Source of the DNA: Streptomyces sp. NRRL S-37
GTDB taxonomy: Bacteria; Actinomycetota; Actinomycetes; Streptomycetales; Streptomycetaceae
Assembly: GCF_000721605.1 (NCBI RefSeq)
Contig: NZ_JOIZ01000013.1
Location: 62,001-126,000, forward strand
Reading direction: 5' to 3'
Length of the DNA stretch: 64,000 nt
In this document: positions 55,808 through 64,000 of the stretch, piece after piece
Layout of the letters: each line of letters begins with the position of its first letter
How positions within the stretch are numbered: the first letter of the stretch is position 1
Notes under the pieces: model-generated
Databases searched by the model: none
What the model was told of the DNA's origin: nothing
The model's input: only the letters and a program-made list of their open reading frames with translations
Position numbers and translations under genes: made by a program

Positions 55808-57094
55808 TCAGTGCGCAGACAGGTACTCCTCGACTCCCGGTGCCGCGTGCGCGTCCTCCGCGTTCACCACGCCGCCGACCGCCTCGGCATCGGGCTTGAG
55901 CACATATGTCTCAACGCTCGCGGGGCGGTCGACGTCGGAGAAGTCCTGCGGGGTGCCGAGGCCGGTGTCGGCGTTCGTCTGCGCGCGGTGCGCCTTGACG
56001 ACGTCCTCACGGGTGAGGCCGCCCGCCTCGCAGGCCTTCTTCAGGTCGGCGCCCATGAGCTGGGCGGCGTTGTACCCGGACAGCACGCCGGAGTCGACCG
56101 GCGAGTCCGGGTACTTCTTCCGGTACGACGCCACCATGTTCTTCACGCCGGGCAGGTCGGAGCTGACCGCGGGCGCGGCGCTCACGATGCTGAGCATGGC
56201 CGCCAGGGCGGGTGCGGCGGGGGTCTTCATCAGCTGGGGCGCGAAGCCGGGGGCGCTGCTGACGACGGGGACCTTCAGACCGCGGGAGGCGGCGACGCCG
56301 ACGAGGGAGGCCGTCTGCGCGGGTCCGGCGCTGATCAGGACGGCCTTCACGCCCTCCTCGCGCAGGGCCGAGACCTGGGCGGACAGGTCGGTGTCCGTGG
56401 CCTTGATCTTCTGCCCGGCCACCTTCAGTCCGGCCTTCTCCGCTGCCCAGGTGGACCCTTCCAGCGCGTTGGCGCCGTAGTCGCCCTCGAAGTAGACGTG
56501 GCCGATGGTGTCGCCCTTCTTCAGGCCCTTGGCGCGGGTGAGGAACTCGACGGCGGCGATCATGTCGACGTCATAGGTGGTGCCGAGGACCTGGACGGCG
56601 TCCTTGCCGAGCAGGGAGGCCGCCCAGGCCTGCGGGAAGGTGAGCATCTTGTCCCGCTCGATGTCGTCGAGCAGCGCGGCGACCACCGGGGAGCCGATGA
56701 CCTGGGGCAGCGCCACGACGTCCGGGGCGATGTCGGCGTAGGCGGTGACCGCCTTCTGCACGTCGTAGCCGTGGTCCTTGACGACGATCTCCACCTTGCG
56801 GTCGCAGATGCCGCCCTTGGCGTTGGTCTCGTCGGCCCACATCTGCTGGGCCTGCACGATGCTCTTGCCGAGGGTGGCGTAGGGGCCGGTCAGGTCGGTG
56901 AGGGCGCCCAGTCTGATGGTGTCGGCGCCGACGCCGGGTCCGGTGCGGACGCCGTCGGCGGCCTCGCCGCCCTTGTCGCCGTCGTCCGCCTTGGAGCTGC
57001 ATCCGGTGGCCGCGAGCAGCAGGGCGAGGGCGCCGGCGAGGACGGTCCCGGCGGTGCGGTGCCGGTCGCGGCGGGTGCGGTGCGTGGTGTTCAC
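55808..57094 (-). CDS. livK: Branched-chain amino acid-type ABC transporter substrate-binding lipoprotein
   Basis: 428 aa. Signal peptide with lipobox (AATGC, then SSKADD) and a type I LivJ/K-like bilobed fold (TIRLGALTDLTGPYATLGK; QMWADETNAKGGICDRKVEI; YFEGDYGANALEG). GTG 57094 overlaps the permease stop as GTGA. Last gene of the operon, an unusual place for the binding protein. The ligand may be a branched-chain amino acid, an amide or urea; the sequence does not decide. Confidence 0.9.
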   Translation of the reverse strand: MNTTHRTRRDRHRTAGTVLAGALALLLAATGCSSKADDGDKGGEAADGVRTGPGVGADTIRLGALTDLTGPYATLGKSIVQAQQMWADETNAKGGICDRKVEIVVKDHGYDVQKAVTAYADIAPDVVALPQVIGSPVVAALLDDIERDKMLTFPQAWAASLLGKDAVQVLGTTYDVDMIAAVEFLTRAKGLKKGDTIGHVYFEGDYGANALEGSTWAAEKAGLKVAGQKIKATDTDLSAQVSALREEGVKAVLISAGPAQTASLVGVAASRGLKVPVVSSAPGFAPQLMKTPAAPALAAMLSIVSAAPAVSSDLPGVKNMVASYRKKYPDSPVDSGVLSGYNAAQLMGADLKKACEAGGLTREDVVKAHRAQTNADTGLGTPQDFSDVDRPASVETYVLKPDAEAVGGVVNAEDAHAAPGVEEYLSAH

Positions 57095-58230
57095 GGAGTG
57101 TGCTCCTTGGGTCGTGCGGCCGGTTGCGGAGGCGAGGGGACGACGGTTTCCGGGGCGGGGGTACGGGACCGGCGGCGTCGTACCCGGTCCCGGACCCGGC
57201 GTGCCAGGCCGTGCAGGCCGTCGGGGGCGTACAGCAGGACCAGGACGATCGCCGCGCCGTAGAGGTAGCGGGCCGCCTCGGTGGGACCCACGGCGCCCTC
57301 GGTGGTGCCCGGGGCGGTCACCAGCGGGAGCTGGTCGGCGTACCGGGTCATCAGCAGCGGCAGGGCGGTGACGAAGACGGCGCCGGCGGTGGCTCCGGCC
57401 ACGGACCCGAGGCCGCCGATGACGATCATGGCGAGGTAGTCGACGGAGAGCGCGAGGGAGAAGTAGTCCGGGACGACGCGGCGGAAGGCGAGCGCCAGGA
57501 GCACTCCCGCGAGGCCCGCGTACATCGACGACACCACGAAGGCCGCCGAGCGGTGCCGGGCGACGTCGACGCCCATCACGGCGGCCGCGGTCTCGCTGTC
57601 GCGCAGGGCGGCCAGCGCCCGGCCGGGGCGTGAGCGCAGCAGGCCGCGGGCGGTGAACCAGGTGAACGCGAACAAGGCCAGGCCCAGGAACCACAGCCGT
57701 TCCTCCGCGCCGAACGGCACACCGAGGACGGTCAGTTCGGGGTCGCTCTCCGCGAAGGTGAACCCGCCGAGGGTCAGCGGGGGCACGGAGCGGCCGTTGA
57801 AGCCGCCGGTGACGGAGTCGGCGGTCAGCAGGACGTGGTGACCGAGGAAGACCAGCGCGAGGGTGGCGATGCCCAGATAGATGCCCTTGACCCGGGCGGC
57901 CACGGGGCTGAACAGCCCGCCGGCCGCTCCCGCGAGCAGGACCGCGAGGAGCGCGGCGAGGACCGGGGGCAGTCCGGGGCCGGGTTCACCGGCCAGCCAG
58001 GTGTAGCCGTAGGCGCCGACGGCGAGGAAGAAGGCGTGGCCGAGGGAGAGCTGCCCGGCGGTGCCGCTGAGCAGGGCGAGGCCGGTGGCGCCGATGGCCG
58101 CGGCCATGGAGAACAGGCCGATGCGCAGCCAGAAGGCGTCCAGGTAGAACGGCGGCAGGCACAGGAGGACGGCGAGCAGCAGGAGCGCGGCCCGGCGGCG
58201 GGTGAGGGCGGCGAGGAGTCGGTCAGACAC
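57091..58230 (-). CDS. livM: Branched-chain amino acid-type ABC permease (LivM)
   Basis: 379 aa with about ten membrane helices. GLALLSGTAGQLSLGHAFFLAVGAYGY, FNGRSVPPLTLGGF and VIGGLGSVAGATAGAVFV are LivM hallmarks. The C-terminus is Arg-rich and Pro-rich. It overlaps the LivH gene by 8 bases and livK by 4. Confidence 0.93.
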   Translation of the reverse strand: MSDRLLAALTRRRAALLLLAVLLCLPPFYLDAFWLRIGLFSMAAAIGATGLALLSGTAGQLSLGHAFFLAVGAYGYTWLAGEPGPGLPPVLAALLAVLLAGAAGGLFSPVAARVKGIYLGIATLALVFLGHHVLLTADSVTGGFNGRSVPPLTLGGFTFAESDPELTVLGVPFGAEERLWFLGLALFAFTWFTARGLLRSRPGRALAALRDSETAAAVMGVDVARHRSAAFVVSSMYAGLAGVLLALAFRRVVPDYFSLALSVDYLAMIVIGGLGSVAGATAGAVFVTALPLLMTRYADQLPLVTAPGTTEGAVGPTEAARYLYGAAIVLVLLYAPDGLHGLARRVRDRVRRRRSRTPAPETVVPSPPQPAARPKEHTP

Positions 58231-59119
58231 GGGCCGTTCCCTTCGCGCCGAACAGTCCGGTGGGCCGTACGAGAAGGACGAGCAGCATCACCGCGTACGG
58301 GGCGACGTCGCCGAACCCCTCGCCGAGGACGTGCAGATCGGACTGGTAGCCGACGACGAGCGCCTCGGTCAGGCCGATGATCAGGCTGCCCGCGAGGGCG
58401 CCGGCCGGGGAGGCGAGGCCGCCGAGGATCGCGGCCGGGAAGGCGTTGAGGGCGATCTGGCCGGTGGTGCGCTCCAGTCCGGGCGCGGGGAACGCGGCGA
58501 GGAACACGGCGGCCAGCGCGGCGAGCGCGCCCGCCAGGCACCAGGCGCCCGCGCGGACCCGGCCGAGCCGTACGCCCATGAGCGCGGCGGCCTCCAGGTC
58601 CTCGGCCGCCGCCCGCAGGGACAGTCCCCAGGAGGTGAACCGGAAGAGCGCGAACACCCCGCCGATGACCACGGCCGACACCACGATCGCGGCGAGCCGG
58701 CTGTCGGCGACGGTCACCGGGCCCAGTTCGGTCACCGCGTCACCCCACGGGTCGCCCAGGGACAGCAGGTCGCCGCCGATGCGCCGGGAGAGGTCGGTGA
58801 GCAGGACGATGTCGATGCCGATGGTGACGATGGTCTGGACGTGGGCGGAGTGGGCGTCCTGGCCGCCGCGTTGCAGCAGGAACCGGTCGAGCGCGCCGGC
58901 GAGGGCGGCCGTGGTGAGGACCGCCAGGGCGAGCGCTCCGGCGAAGCCCAGGTCGTCGTGGAGGACGGCGGTGAGGTAGCCGCCGAGCAGGAGCAGGGAG
59001 CCATGGGCGAAGTTGAGGACGCCGGAGGCCTTGAAGATGACGACGAAGCCGAGGGCGACCAGCGCGTAGACCGCGCCGAGCGCCAGTCCGCCGAGGATGT
59101 TGTCGAGGAATGCCGTCAT
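58223..59119 (-). CDS. livH: Branched-chain amino acid-type ABC permease (LivH)
   Basis: 298 aa, eight membrane helices. Starts MTAFLDNILGGLALGAVYAL, followed by the FKASGVLNFAHGSLLLLGGY LivH signature and NAFPAAILGGLASPAGALAG. The ATG overlaps the LivG stop (ATGA). Confidence 0.94.
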   Translation of the reverse strand: MTAFLDNILGGLALGAVYALVALGFVVIFKASGVLNFAHGSLLLLGGYLTAVLHDDLGFAGALALAVLTTAALAGALDRFLLQRGGQDAHSAHVQTIVTIGIDIVLLTDLSRRIGGDLLSLGDPWGDAVTELGPVTVADSRLAAIVVSAVVIGGVFALFRFTSWGLSLRAAAEDLEAAALMGVRLGRVRAGAWCLAGALAALAAVFLAAFPAPGLERTTGQIALNAFPAAILGGLASPAGALAGSLIIGLTEALVVGYQSDLHVLGEGFGDVAPYAVMLLVLLVRPTGLFGAKGTARV

Positions 59120-59922
59120 GCCGCGTCCTCCCCGGTCGCGTCGGTGCCGAGGTAGGCGCGCAGCACCTCGGGGTCCCGGCGGACCTCGTCGGGGGTGCCG
59201 TGGGCGATGGGCCGGCCGAAGTCGAGCACCGTGACGTCGTCGGCGAGGCGCATGACGAGGCCCATGTCGTGCTCGACGAGGACGACGGACAGGCCGAGTT
59301 CGGCGCGGAGTTCGCCCACCACCTCGGCGGTGCGGGCGCGTTCGGCGGCGTTCATGCCGGCCACGGGTTCGTCGAGGAGCAGCACACGGGGCTCCAGGCA
59401 GAGGGCGCGGGCGAGTTCGACGCGCTTGCGGTCGCCGTACGGCAGCAGGGCGACGGGGCTGTCGAAGTGGCCGCCGAGGCCGGTGAGTTCGGCGATCTCG
59501 CGTGCTCTGGCGAGGTGTTCGCGCTGTTCCCGCACGGCGCCCGGCAGGCGCAGCGCGCTCGCGGCGAACCCGGCGCGGGACAGGGCGTGGCGGCCGAGCA
59601 TCAGGTTGTCGGCGACGGTGCCGTGGGTGGTGACGATGTTCTGGAAGGTGCGGGCCACGCCGAGCGCGGCGATGCGGTGCGGGGCGAGGCGGGTCAGCTC
59701 GGTGCCGCCGAGGGTCACCGTGCCGGCGGCCGGGCGGCACAGGCCGGACAGCACGTTGAAGCAGGTCGACTTGCCGGCGCCGTTGGGTCCGATGAGCGCG
59801 TGCACCGAGCCCGGGGTGACGGTGAAGGAGACGCCGTCGAGGGCGGTGAGTCCGGCGAAGCGCACGGTGACGTCCCGTACGTCGAGCACGGGCGGCGGCG
59901 CGGTGGTGGTGCGGCCGGTCAC
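59116..59922 (-). CDS. livG: Branched-chain amino acid-type ABC ATPase (LivG)
   Basis: 268 aa. Walker A IGPNGAGKST, signature-region LLPYGDRKRVELARAL (the Liv-type form of the signature), Walker B VLLLDEPVAGMN, switch VLVEHDMGLVM. GTG 59922 overlaps the LivF stop as GTGA. Confidence 0.95.
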   Translation of the reverse strand: MTGRTTTAPPPVLDVRDVTVRFAGLTALDGVSFTVTPGSVHALIGPNGAGKSTCFNVLSGLCRPAAGTVTLGGTELTRLAPHRIAALGVARTFQNIVTTHGTVADNLMLGRHALSRAGFAASALRLPGAVREQREHLARAREIAELTGLGGHFDSPVALLPYGDRKRVELARALCLEPRVLLLDEPVAGMNAAERARTAEVVGELRAELGLSVVLVEHDMGLVMRLADDVTVLDFGRPIAHGTPDEVRRDPEVLRAYLGTDATGEDAA

Positions 59923-60701
59923 GCCGCCCCCTGGTCCTCGGCCGGCTCGCCCAGGTAGAGGCGGCGTACGGCGTCGGTGCGGGCGAGTTCGTCGGCGGGT
60001 CCTGACAGGCGGGTCTCGCCGACCTCCAGGACGTGTGCGTGGTCGGCGAGGGAGAGCGCCATGCCGGCGTTCTGCTCGACGAGGAGGACGGCGGTGCCCT
60101 GGGTGTTGATCTCGCGGATCACCTCGGCGATGCGGTACACCATCCGCGGGGCGAGGCCGAGGGAGGGTTCGTCGAGGAGCAGCAGGCGCGGGGCGGCCAT
60201 CAGGGCGCGGCCGATGGCGAGCATCTGCTGTTCGCCGCCGGAGAGCAGGCCGGCGGCCTGGTGGGTGCGTTCGGCGAGGCGGGGGAAGAGGGTGAGGACC
60301 CGGTCGCGGGCCTCCTGGACCTGGGCGCGGCCGCGCCGGCCGAGACCGAGGCCGCCGGAGCGCAGGTTCTCGTCGACGGAGAGTCCGGCGAAGACCCGTC
60401 GCCCCTCGGGGACCTGGACGACTCCGGCGCGTACCGCCGCGACGGGGTCCTTGCCGTCGAGCACCGTGTCGCCGTAGCGGATGCGGCCGGCCGTGATCGC
60501 GCCGCGGTGCAGGCGCAGCGTGCCGGAGACGGCGCGCAGCAGGGTCGTCTTGCCGGCGCCGTTGGCGCCGAGCAGGGCGACGACGGCGCCGGGCGGCACG
60601 GTCAGGGACACGGAGCGGAGGGCGGACAGGGCGCGGCCGTAGGTCACGTCGACGTTCTCGACGTGGAGGGCGGGTGGGCTGTCCGGTGGTGCTTCGGGCA
60701 T
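59919..60701 (-). CDS. livF: Branched-chain amino acid-type ABC ATPase (LivF)
   Basis: 260 aa. Walker A GANGAGKTT, signature LLSGGEQQMLAIGRAL, Walker B LLLLDEPSLGLAP, switch LLVEQNAGMAL. First gene of the five-gene unit. ATG 60701 has GAGGAG five bases upstream; the GTG at 60704 is less likely. Confidence 0.95.
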   Translation of the reverse strand: MPEAPPDSPPALHVENVDVTYGRALSALRSVSLTVPPGAVVALLGANGAGKTTLLRAVSGTLRLHRGAITAGRIRYGDTVLDGKDPVAAVRAGVVQVPEGRRVFAGLSVDENLRSGGLGLGRRGRAQVQEARDRVLTLFPRLAERTHQAAGLLSGGEQQMLAIGRALMAAPRLLLLDEPSLGLAPRMVYRIAEVIREINTQGTAVLLVEQNAGMALSLADHAHVLEVGETRLSGPADELARTDAVRRLYLGEPAEDQGAA

Positions 60702-61151
60702 CACGGCTCCTCGGGGCCGGGCCGCGGGGCGCGGCGGCGGCTTCGGGGGAAGGGGTGCTCACGACAGCACGGGGGCGGGCGGGTGGTACAGGTTCCGGCG
60801 CCCGTACGCTGCGGCGTACCAATGGGGGCGGGTGGGGGTTGTGCGGGTGCCCAGGCCGGGGCCGGGCCCCGTGGCACCGGAGCCGTGGCGCACGGGCCGG
60901 GGTGTCGCTCGCCGCCTCCGGCATGGTGCCGCCGCGCCCACCCTCCCCACTCTCGGCTGCGCTCGAGCGGGGGGACCCCCATCGCCCTGGGGGTACCTCC
61001 CAGGCCCTTGAGGCACTGGGGGAGGCACGGCTGCCCGCAGCTGGGTGGGTGGGGTGCGGCGCGGTTGCCCGCAGCTGGGTGGGCGGCGCGGTTACCTGTG
61101 GGTGGGTGGCGTGGTTGGGCGTCGGCAGGGGGGTGGTGTGGCCGGTTGTTG
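60702..61151. other. Repeat-rich intergenic region between livF and the PucR-type gene
   Basis: 450 bases without a credible gene. It contains a typical streptomycete hairpin-rich element (about 60941-61025, CCCTCCCCAC near one end and TGGGGGAGG near the other, with GGGGGGACCCCC at its centre) and direct repeats at 61032-61083. It should hold the livF promoter. Confidence 0.55.
61032..61083. repeat. Two 18-bp direct repeats
   Basis: TGCCCGCAGCTGGGTGGG occurs exactly at 61032-61049 and 61066-61083 (34-bp period). A weaker GTGGGTGGGTGG-like continuation follows to about 61110. Confidence 0.8.
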
Positions 61152-62408
61152 TCAGGTGAGGAGGGTGCGGGCCGTCAGGGCCAGGCTGACCTCGATCAGG
61201 TCGGTGGGGCGGGAGAGGGAGCGGCCGGTGAGCTGTTCGTAGCGGCGGAGGCGGTTGAGGACCGTGTTGCGGTGGCAGTAGAGGCGGCGGCTCGCCCGCT
61301 GGGCCGAACCGTCGCAGGCCAGCCAGGTGGCCAGGGTGTCCAGCAGGACCTCCGCGTCGGCGGGTTCGAGGTGGGCCAGCGGGCCGAGCAGCCGTTCGGC
61401 CAGCGCGGCGCCGAGTTCGGGAGCCGACACCACCAGCGCCGCCGGCAGGTGCTCGGTGAGATGGACCGTGCCGCCCTGTCCGGGGCACAGGCTCAGCGCG
61501 GTGTCCGCCAGCCGCCGCGCCTCCCCCACCGCGGCCAGCCCCTCGACCACGCTGCTGACGCCGACCCGCGCACCGGCCGCCTGTTCCTCCGTCACGACGG
61601 GCTCCGCGCCGTCCTCGACCAGGACGATGCCGTAGTCGGCGTCCACGCCCGTGTGCCAGTGCGCGCGCACACCCGGAGCGAGGGCCGCTTGGGCACCGGG
61701 ACAACCGGAGGACCGGTCGCCGGCGACCGCGACGACCATGTACCGCCCGTGCTCGGGCAGCTCCAGCGCCCGCGCGGCCTCGGGCAGGTCGGCGATCCTG
61801 CTCGTGCCGTCCAGCAGGGCCGCGGCCAGCAGACGCACCCTGTTCTCCCTCCGCCACGCGAGCTGTCGCTCGGTCTGCCGGTAGGCGTCCGCGACGAGGG
61901 TGCAGTGCTCGTCGACGAAGTTCCACACGTCGGACGCCACGTGCACCAGCAGCCGTACGTCCTCGGGCGCCGTCCGGGAGGTCTCGTCGACCAGGCCCTG
62001 CCACACCAGCGAGCCGCCCAGCCGGAAGGCGTGCAGCAGGGCGTCCAGCGGCAGCCCCTGTTCGGCGCGCGCGGCGCCGATCTTCCAGGTGCAGCGCCGC
62101 GCCGCGTCACGGGCGCCCCGCGGATCGAGCAGGGAGGAGATGCTGTGCCGCAGCGAGCGGTGCACCTCCTGCCAGGTCGTGGCGGCGTCGCCCTCCACGG
62201 CGGCCCGGTAGGCGGGTTCCTGCTCCTGCAGGACGGCGACCAGCCCGTCGGTGAGCTGGGGCAGGTCGTCCAGCAGGACACGGGCGGCCCGGTGCAGCAC
62301 GCGCAGCGCGTCGGCGTCGATCAGCGACCGTACGCGCGGTGTCCGGGGCCGCGCGGCGGGCGCGGGTCCGGAACGCGGCAGGGTACGTGGCCGTACGGCG
62401 TGTTGCAT
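61152..62408 (-). CDS. PucR/CdaR-type transcriptional regulator
   Basis: 418 aa. The C-terminal HTH_30 segment (SRRLYCHRNTVLNRLRRYEQ) after an LDTLATWLACDGSAQRA helix is the PucR/CdaR signature. The central region (about 150-320) fits the GGDEF-like domain of these activators, and the N-terminal part may be a ligand-binding helical domain (RHSISSLLDPRGARDAARRC). It is a plausible regulator of the adjacent liv-type operon, which starts 447 bases downstream on the same strand. ATG 62408 was chosen because GGGAGA lies six bases upstream. Confidence 0.85.
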   Translation of the reverse strand: MQHAVRPRTLPRSGPAPAARPRTPRVRSLIDADALRVLHRAARVLLDDLPQLTDGLVAVLQEQEPAYRAAVEGDAATTWQEVHRSLRHSISSLLDPRGARDAARRCTWKIGAARAEQGLPLDALLHAFRLGGSLVWQGLVDETSRTAPEDVRLLVHVASDVWNFVDEHCTLVADAYRQTERQLAWRRENRVRLLAAALLDGTSRIADLPEAARALELPEHGRYMVVAVAGDRSSGCPGAQAALAPGVRAHWHTGVDADYGIVLVEDGAEPVVTEEQAAGARVGVSSVVEGLAAVGEARRLADTALSLCPGQGGTVHLTEHLPAALVVSAPELGAALAERLLGPLAHLEPADAEVLLDTLATWLACDGSAQRASRRLYCHRNTVLNRLRRYEQLTGRSLSRPTDLIEVSLALTARTLLT

Positions 62409-62554
62409 CGCGCATCTCCCCCAGGGTCGGCTTCCCGGCGGCGTCCGTGCGGCGGCGGTCCCCGTACCGGCGCCCGGCCGGTACGGGGGAGCCCGTGGGC
62501 CGGCCGCCGTCGGACTCGTCCTGCCCGAAGGATGACATACCGTCCGGTCGGTCC

Positions 62555-64000
62555 CTAGGGTTGTGCACCGGTCTTTTCCGCCTGGCCGACGAGGCGGACC
62601 AGCTCGACGCGGGAACGGACCCCCAGGGTGGCGAAGATGTTCCGCAGGTGGTAGTCGACGGTGCGGGTGCTGACGGACAGGCTCAGGGCCACCTCCCGGT
62701 TGGTGGCGCCCTCGGCGACGCGCCGCGCGATACGCAGTTGCTGCGGGGTCAGCCGGGGCAGTTCCCCGGTCCCCGGCCGGCCGGGGGCCGCGCCGCCCGC
62801 CCGCGACTCGGCGGCGGCCTGCTGCGCCCACAGGTGCGCACCGCAGCGCTCGAAGCCCATCAGGGCCTCCCCGAGGCGGCTGCGCGCCTCGCGCAGCCGG
62901 CGTCTGCGCCGCAGCCATTTGCCGTAGAGCAGTTCCGTGCGGGCCCGCTCGAAGTCCCCGGCCGTCTCCTCGTGGCGGTCCAAGGCGCGCAGGTACAGGG
63001 TGTCGGCCGCGTCCGGGGTGGCCAGGAGGGCGCGGCAGCGCAGGAGTTGGGCGGGGGCCTGCGGGTCGGCTCCGCAGGCGGCCCACAGGGCGAAGTCCTC
63101 GACGGCCGCGGCCGCGTGCTCGGGACGTCCGGCGAGTGCGGTGGCCTCCACGAAGCAGGGGACGGCGAGCATCCACACCGCGAAGTGGCCGCGGCGGGCA
63201 CCGGGGCGGACCAGGGGGCCCAGCCGGTCCGCGGCCTCGCGGGGGCGTCCGGCTCCGAGGTCGGCGCGGGCCACGGCCCACTGGGCGAGCGTCGCGGCCT
63301 GCGCGAGTCCGTGCCGGCGGGCGGTGCGCAGGGCCTCCGCGACGTGCTCGGCGACGATCTCCCGCTCTCCCTCGATGGACGCGGCGAGCGCCAGGACCGC
63401 GTGGTGGTGGGCGGCCGTGTTGCGCTGTCCGGTCCGTGACGCGGTGCGCAGCCCCTCCTCGGCGTGGGTCCGGGCGAGCTGGTGGCGTCCGGCCCGCAGT
63501 TCGGCGTAGGCCAGGTACTCCAGCGCCCTCGGTTCGAGGGCGGCACTGCCGAGGGTGCGAGCCGCGGCGAGTGCCCGTGCGCCGGCGCGGCGGGCGGCGG
63601 TCACGTCACCGAGCATGAGCGCGGCGGAGGCGGACCGCAGGAGCGGCTCGGGGTCGTCGCCGGACAGCCCGTGCTCGACCACCCGCCGCAGCGGGCCGGC
63701 GGCACGGTCGAACCGTCCCAGCAGCACGGCCCGCATCCCGTCCCGGTGGTCCCGGAGCGGCCCGGAACCCGCGGGGACGGCACCGGGCGTGTCACCACCG
63801 ACAGCCCATCCGTCACCCGGCACTCCCGCCCCGGAGCCGCCCCGGCCGCCACCTGGCCCGGACACCTCCGTCCCACCGACGGCCCGCCCCGGCGGTACGC
63901 CACCCGGTGAGCCACTTCCCGTCCCGGAACCACCCGAACCCGACACCGCCACCCCATCGACGACCTGCCCCGGCCTCCCGCCACCCGGTGAGCCGCCATC
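62555..64000 (-). CDS. LuxR-type (LAL-like) transcriptional regulator, open at the window edge
   Basis: At least 482 residues in frame; the frame stays open to the window edge and probably continues, so the true N-terminus (perhaps an ATPase domain) may be outside. A GTG at 63952 would give 465 aa. The C-terminus is a NarL/LuxR HTH (LTPQQLRIARRVAEGATNRE, then VDYHLRNIFATLGVRSRVEL). About residues 80-370 contain TPR-like helices (LEYLAYAELRAGRHQLARTH). The N-terminal 80 are a Gly/Ser/Pro-rich linker in imperfect repeats. Consistent with the C-terminal half of a LAL regulator. Target unknown. Confidence 0.8.
   Translation of the reverse strand, partial: DGGSPGGGRPGQVVDGVAVSGSGGSGTGSGSPGGVPPGRAVGGTEVSGPGGGRGGSGAGVPGDGWAVGGDTPGAVPAGSGPLRDHRDGMRAVLLGRFDRAAGPLRRVVEHGLSGDDPEPLLRSASAALMLGDVTAARRAGARALAAARTLGSAALEPRALEYLAYAELRAGRHQLARTHAEEGLRTASRTGQRNTAAHHHAVLALAASIEGEREIVAEHVAEALRTARRHGLAQAATLAQWAVARADLGAGRPREAADRLGPLVRPGARRGHFAVWMLAVPCFVEATALAGRPEHAAAAVEDFALWAACGADPQAPAQLLRCRALLATPDAADTLYLRALDRHEETAGDFERARTELLYGKWLRRRRRLREARSRLGEALMGFERCGAHLWAQQAAAESRAGGAAPGRPGTGELPRLTPQQLRIARRVAEGATNREVALSLSVSTRTVDYHLRNIFATLGVRSRVELVRLVGQAEKTGAQP

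Noticed and set aside
58223..59740. 505-aa LivH frame with N-terminal extension
   Set aside because: The extension is antisense-like through livG; the ATG at 59119 overlaps the livG stop as in the rest of the operon.

Overview
The window is high-GC actinobacterial chromosome, almost certainly from Streptomyces. The pointers are very strong G/C bias at third codon positions, GTG starts, a snapalysin gene, a SAV2177-type methyltransferase, a secreted prokaryotic phospholipase A2, a LuxR/LAL-like regulator, a DmdR/IdeR-type iron box and many LacI-controlled sugar loci. I found no rRNA, tRNA, CRISPR array, insertion sequence or prophage. Coordinates, motifs and inverted repeats were read by eye; family names come from recognised motifs and not from a database search.

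1-18 kb. A truncated GH92 alpha-mannosidase fused to a purple-acid-phosphatase-like domain opens the window, followed by an IclR regulator and a membrane SpoIIE/PP2C phosphatase. Next is a sugar locus: a substrate-binding lipoprotein, two permeases and a GH1 beta-glucosidase on the minus strand, divergent from a GH31 YicI-type alpha-xylosidase. Together these suggest use of xyloglucan-type oligosaccharides. PPK2, an SDR, a TauE/SafE permease and an SAM methyltransferase follow.

17-26 kb. A LacI repressor is divergent from two permeases, a binding protein, a GH42 beta-galactosidase and a secreted GH30 beta-1,6-galactanase. Two copies of a 16-bp palindrome lie in the divergent promoter region. 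The set fits degradation of type II arabinogalactan side chains.

26-36 kb. A three-gene minus-strand unit encodes an unrecognised 458-aa protein, a MoxR-type AAA ATPase and a zincin-like/VWA protein. This is the most plausible little-described system here. It is followed by a secreted phospholipase A2, an iron-siderophore ABC operon with a fused double permease and an upstream iron box, and a spore-photoproduct-lyase-like radical SAM protein.

36-55 kb. A large-subunit catalase; a secreted protein with two F5/8 (CBM32-like) modules and a beta-helix; MsrA; an anti-sigma-like ATPase; an oxidoreductase divergent from a TetR repressor with two operator copies; HtpG; a FemAB/GNAT-like protein; a CPA1 antiporter; a secreted S1 protease with a perfect 14-bp palindrome upstream; snapalysin; and an aldo/keto reductase. 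Just downstream of snapalysin there is a candidate stand-alone small RNA with its own promoter-like element and a 16-bp terminator.

55-64 kb. A five-gene, translationally coupled branched-chain amino acid type ABC operon (livFGHMK order) lies downstream of a PucR/CdaR-type regulator. A LuxR-type regulator, open at the window edge, ends the window.
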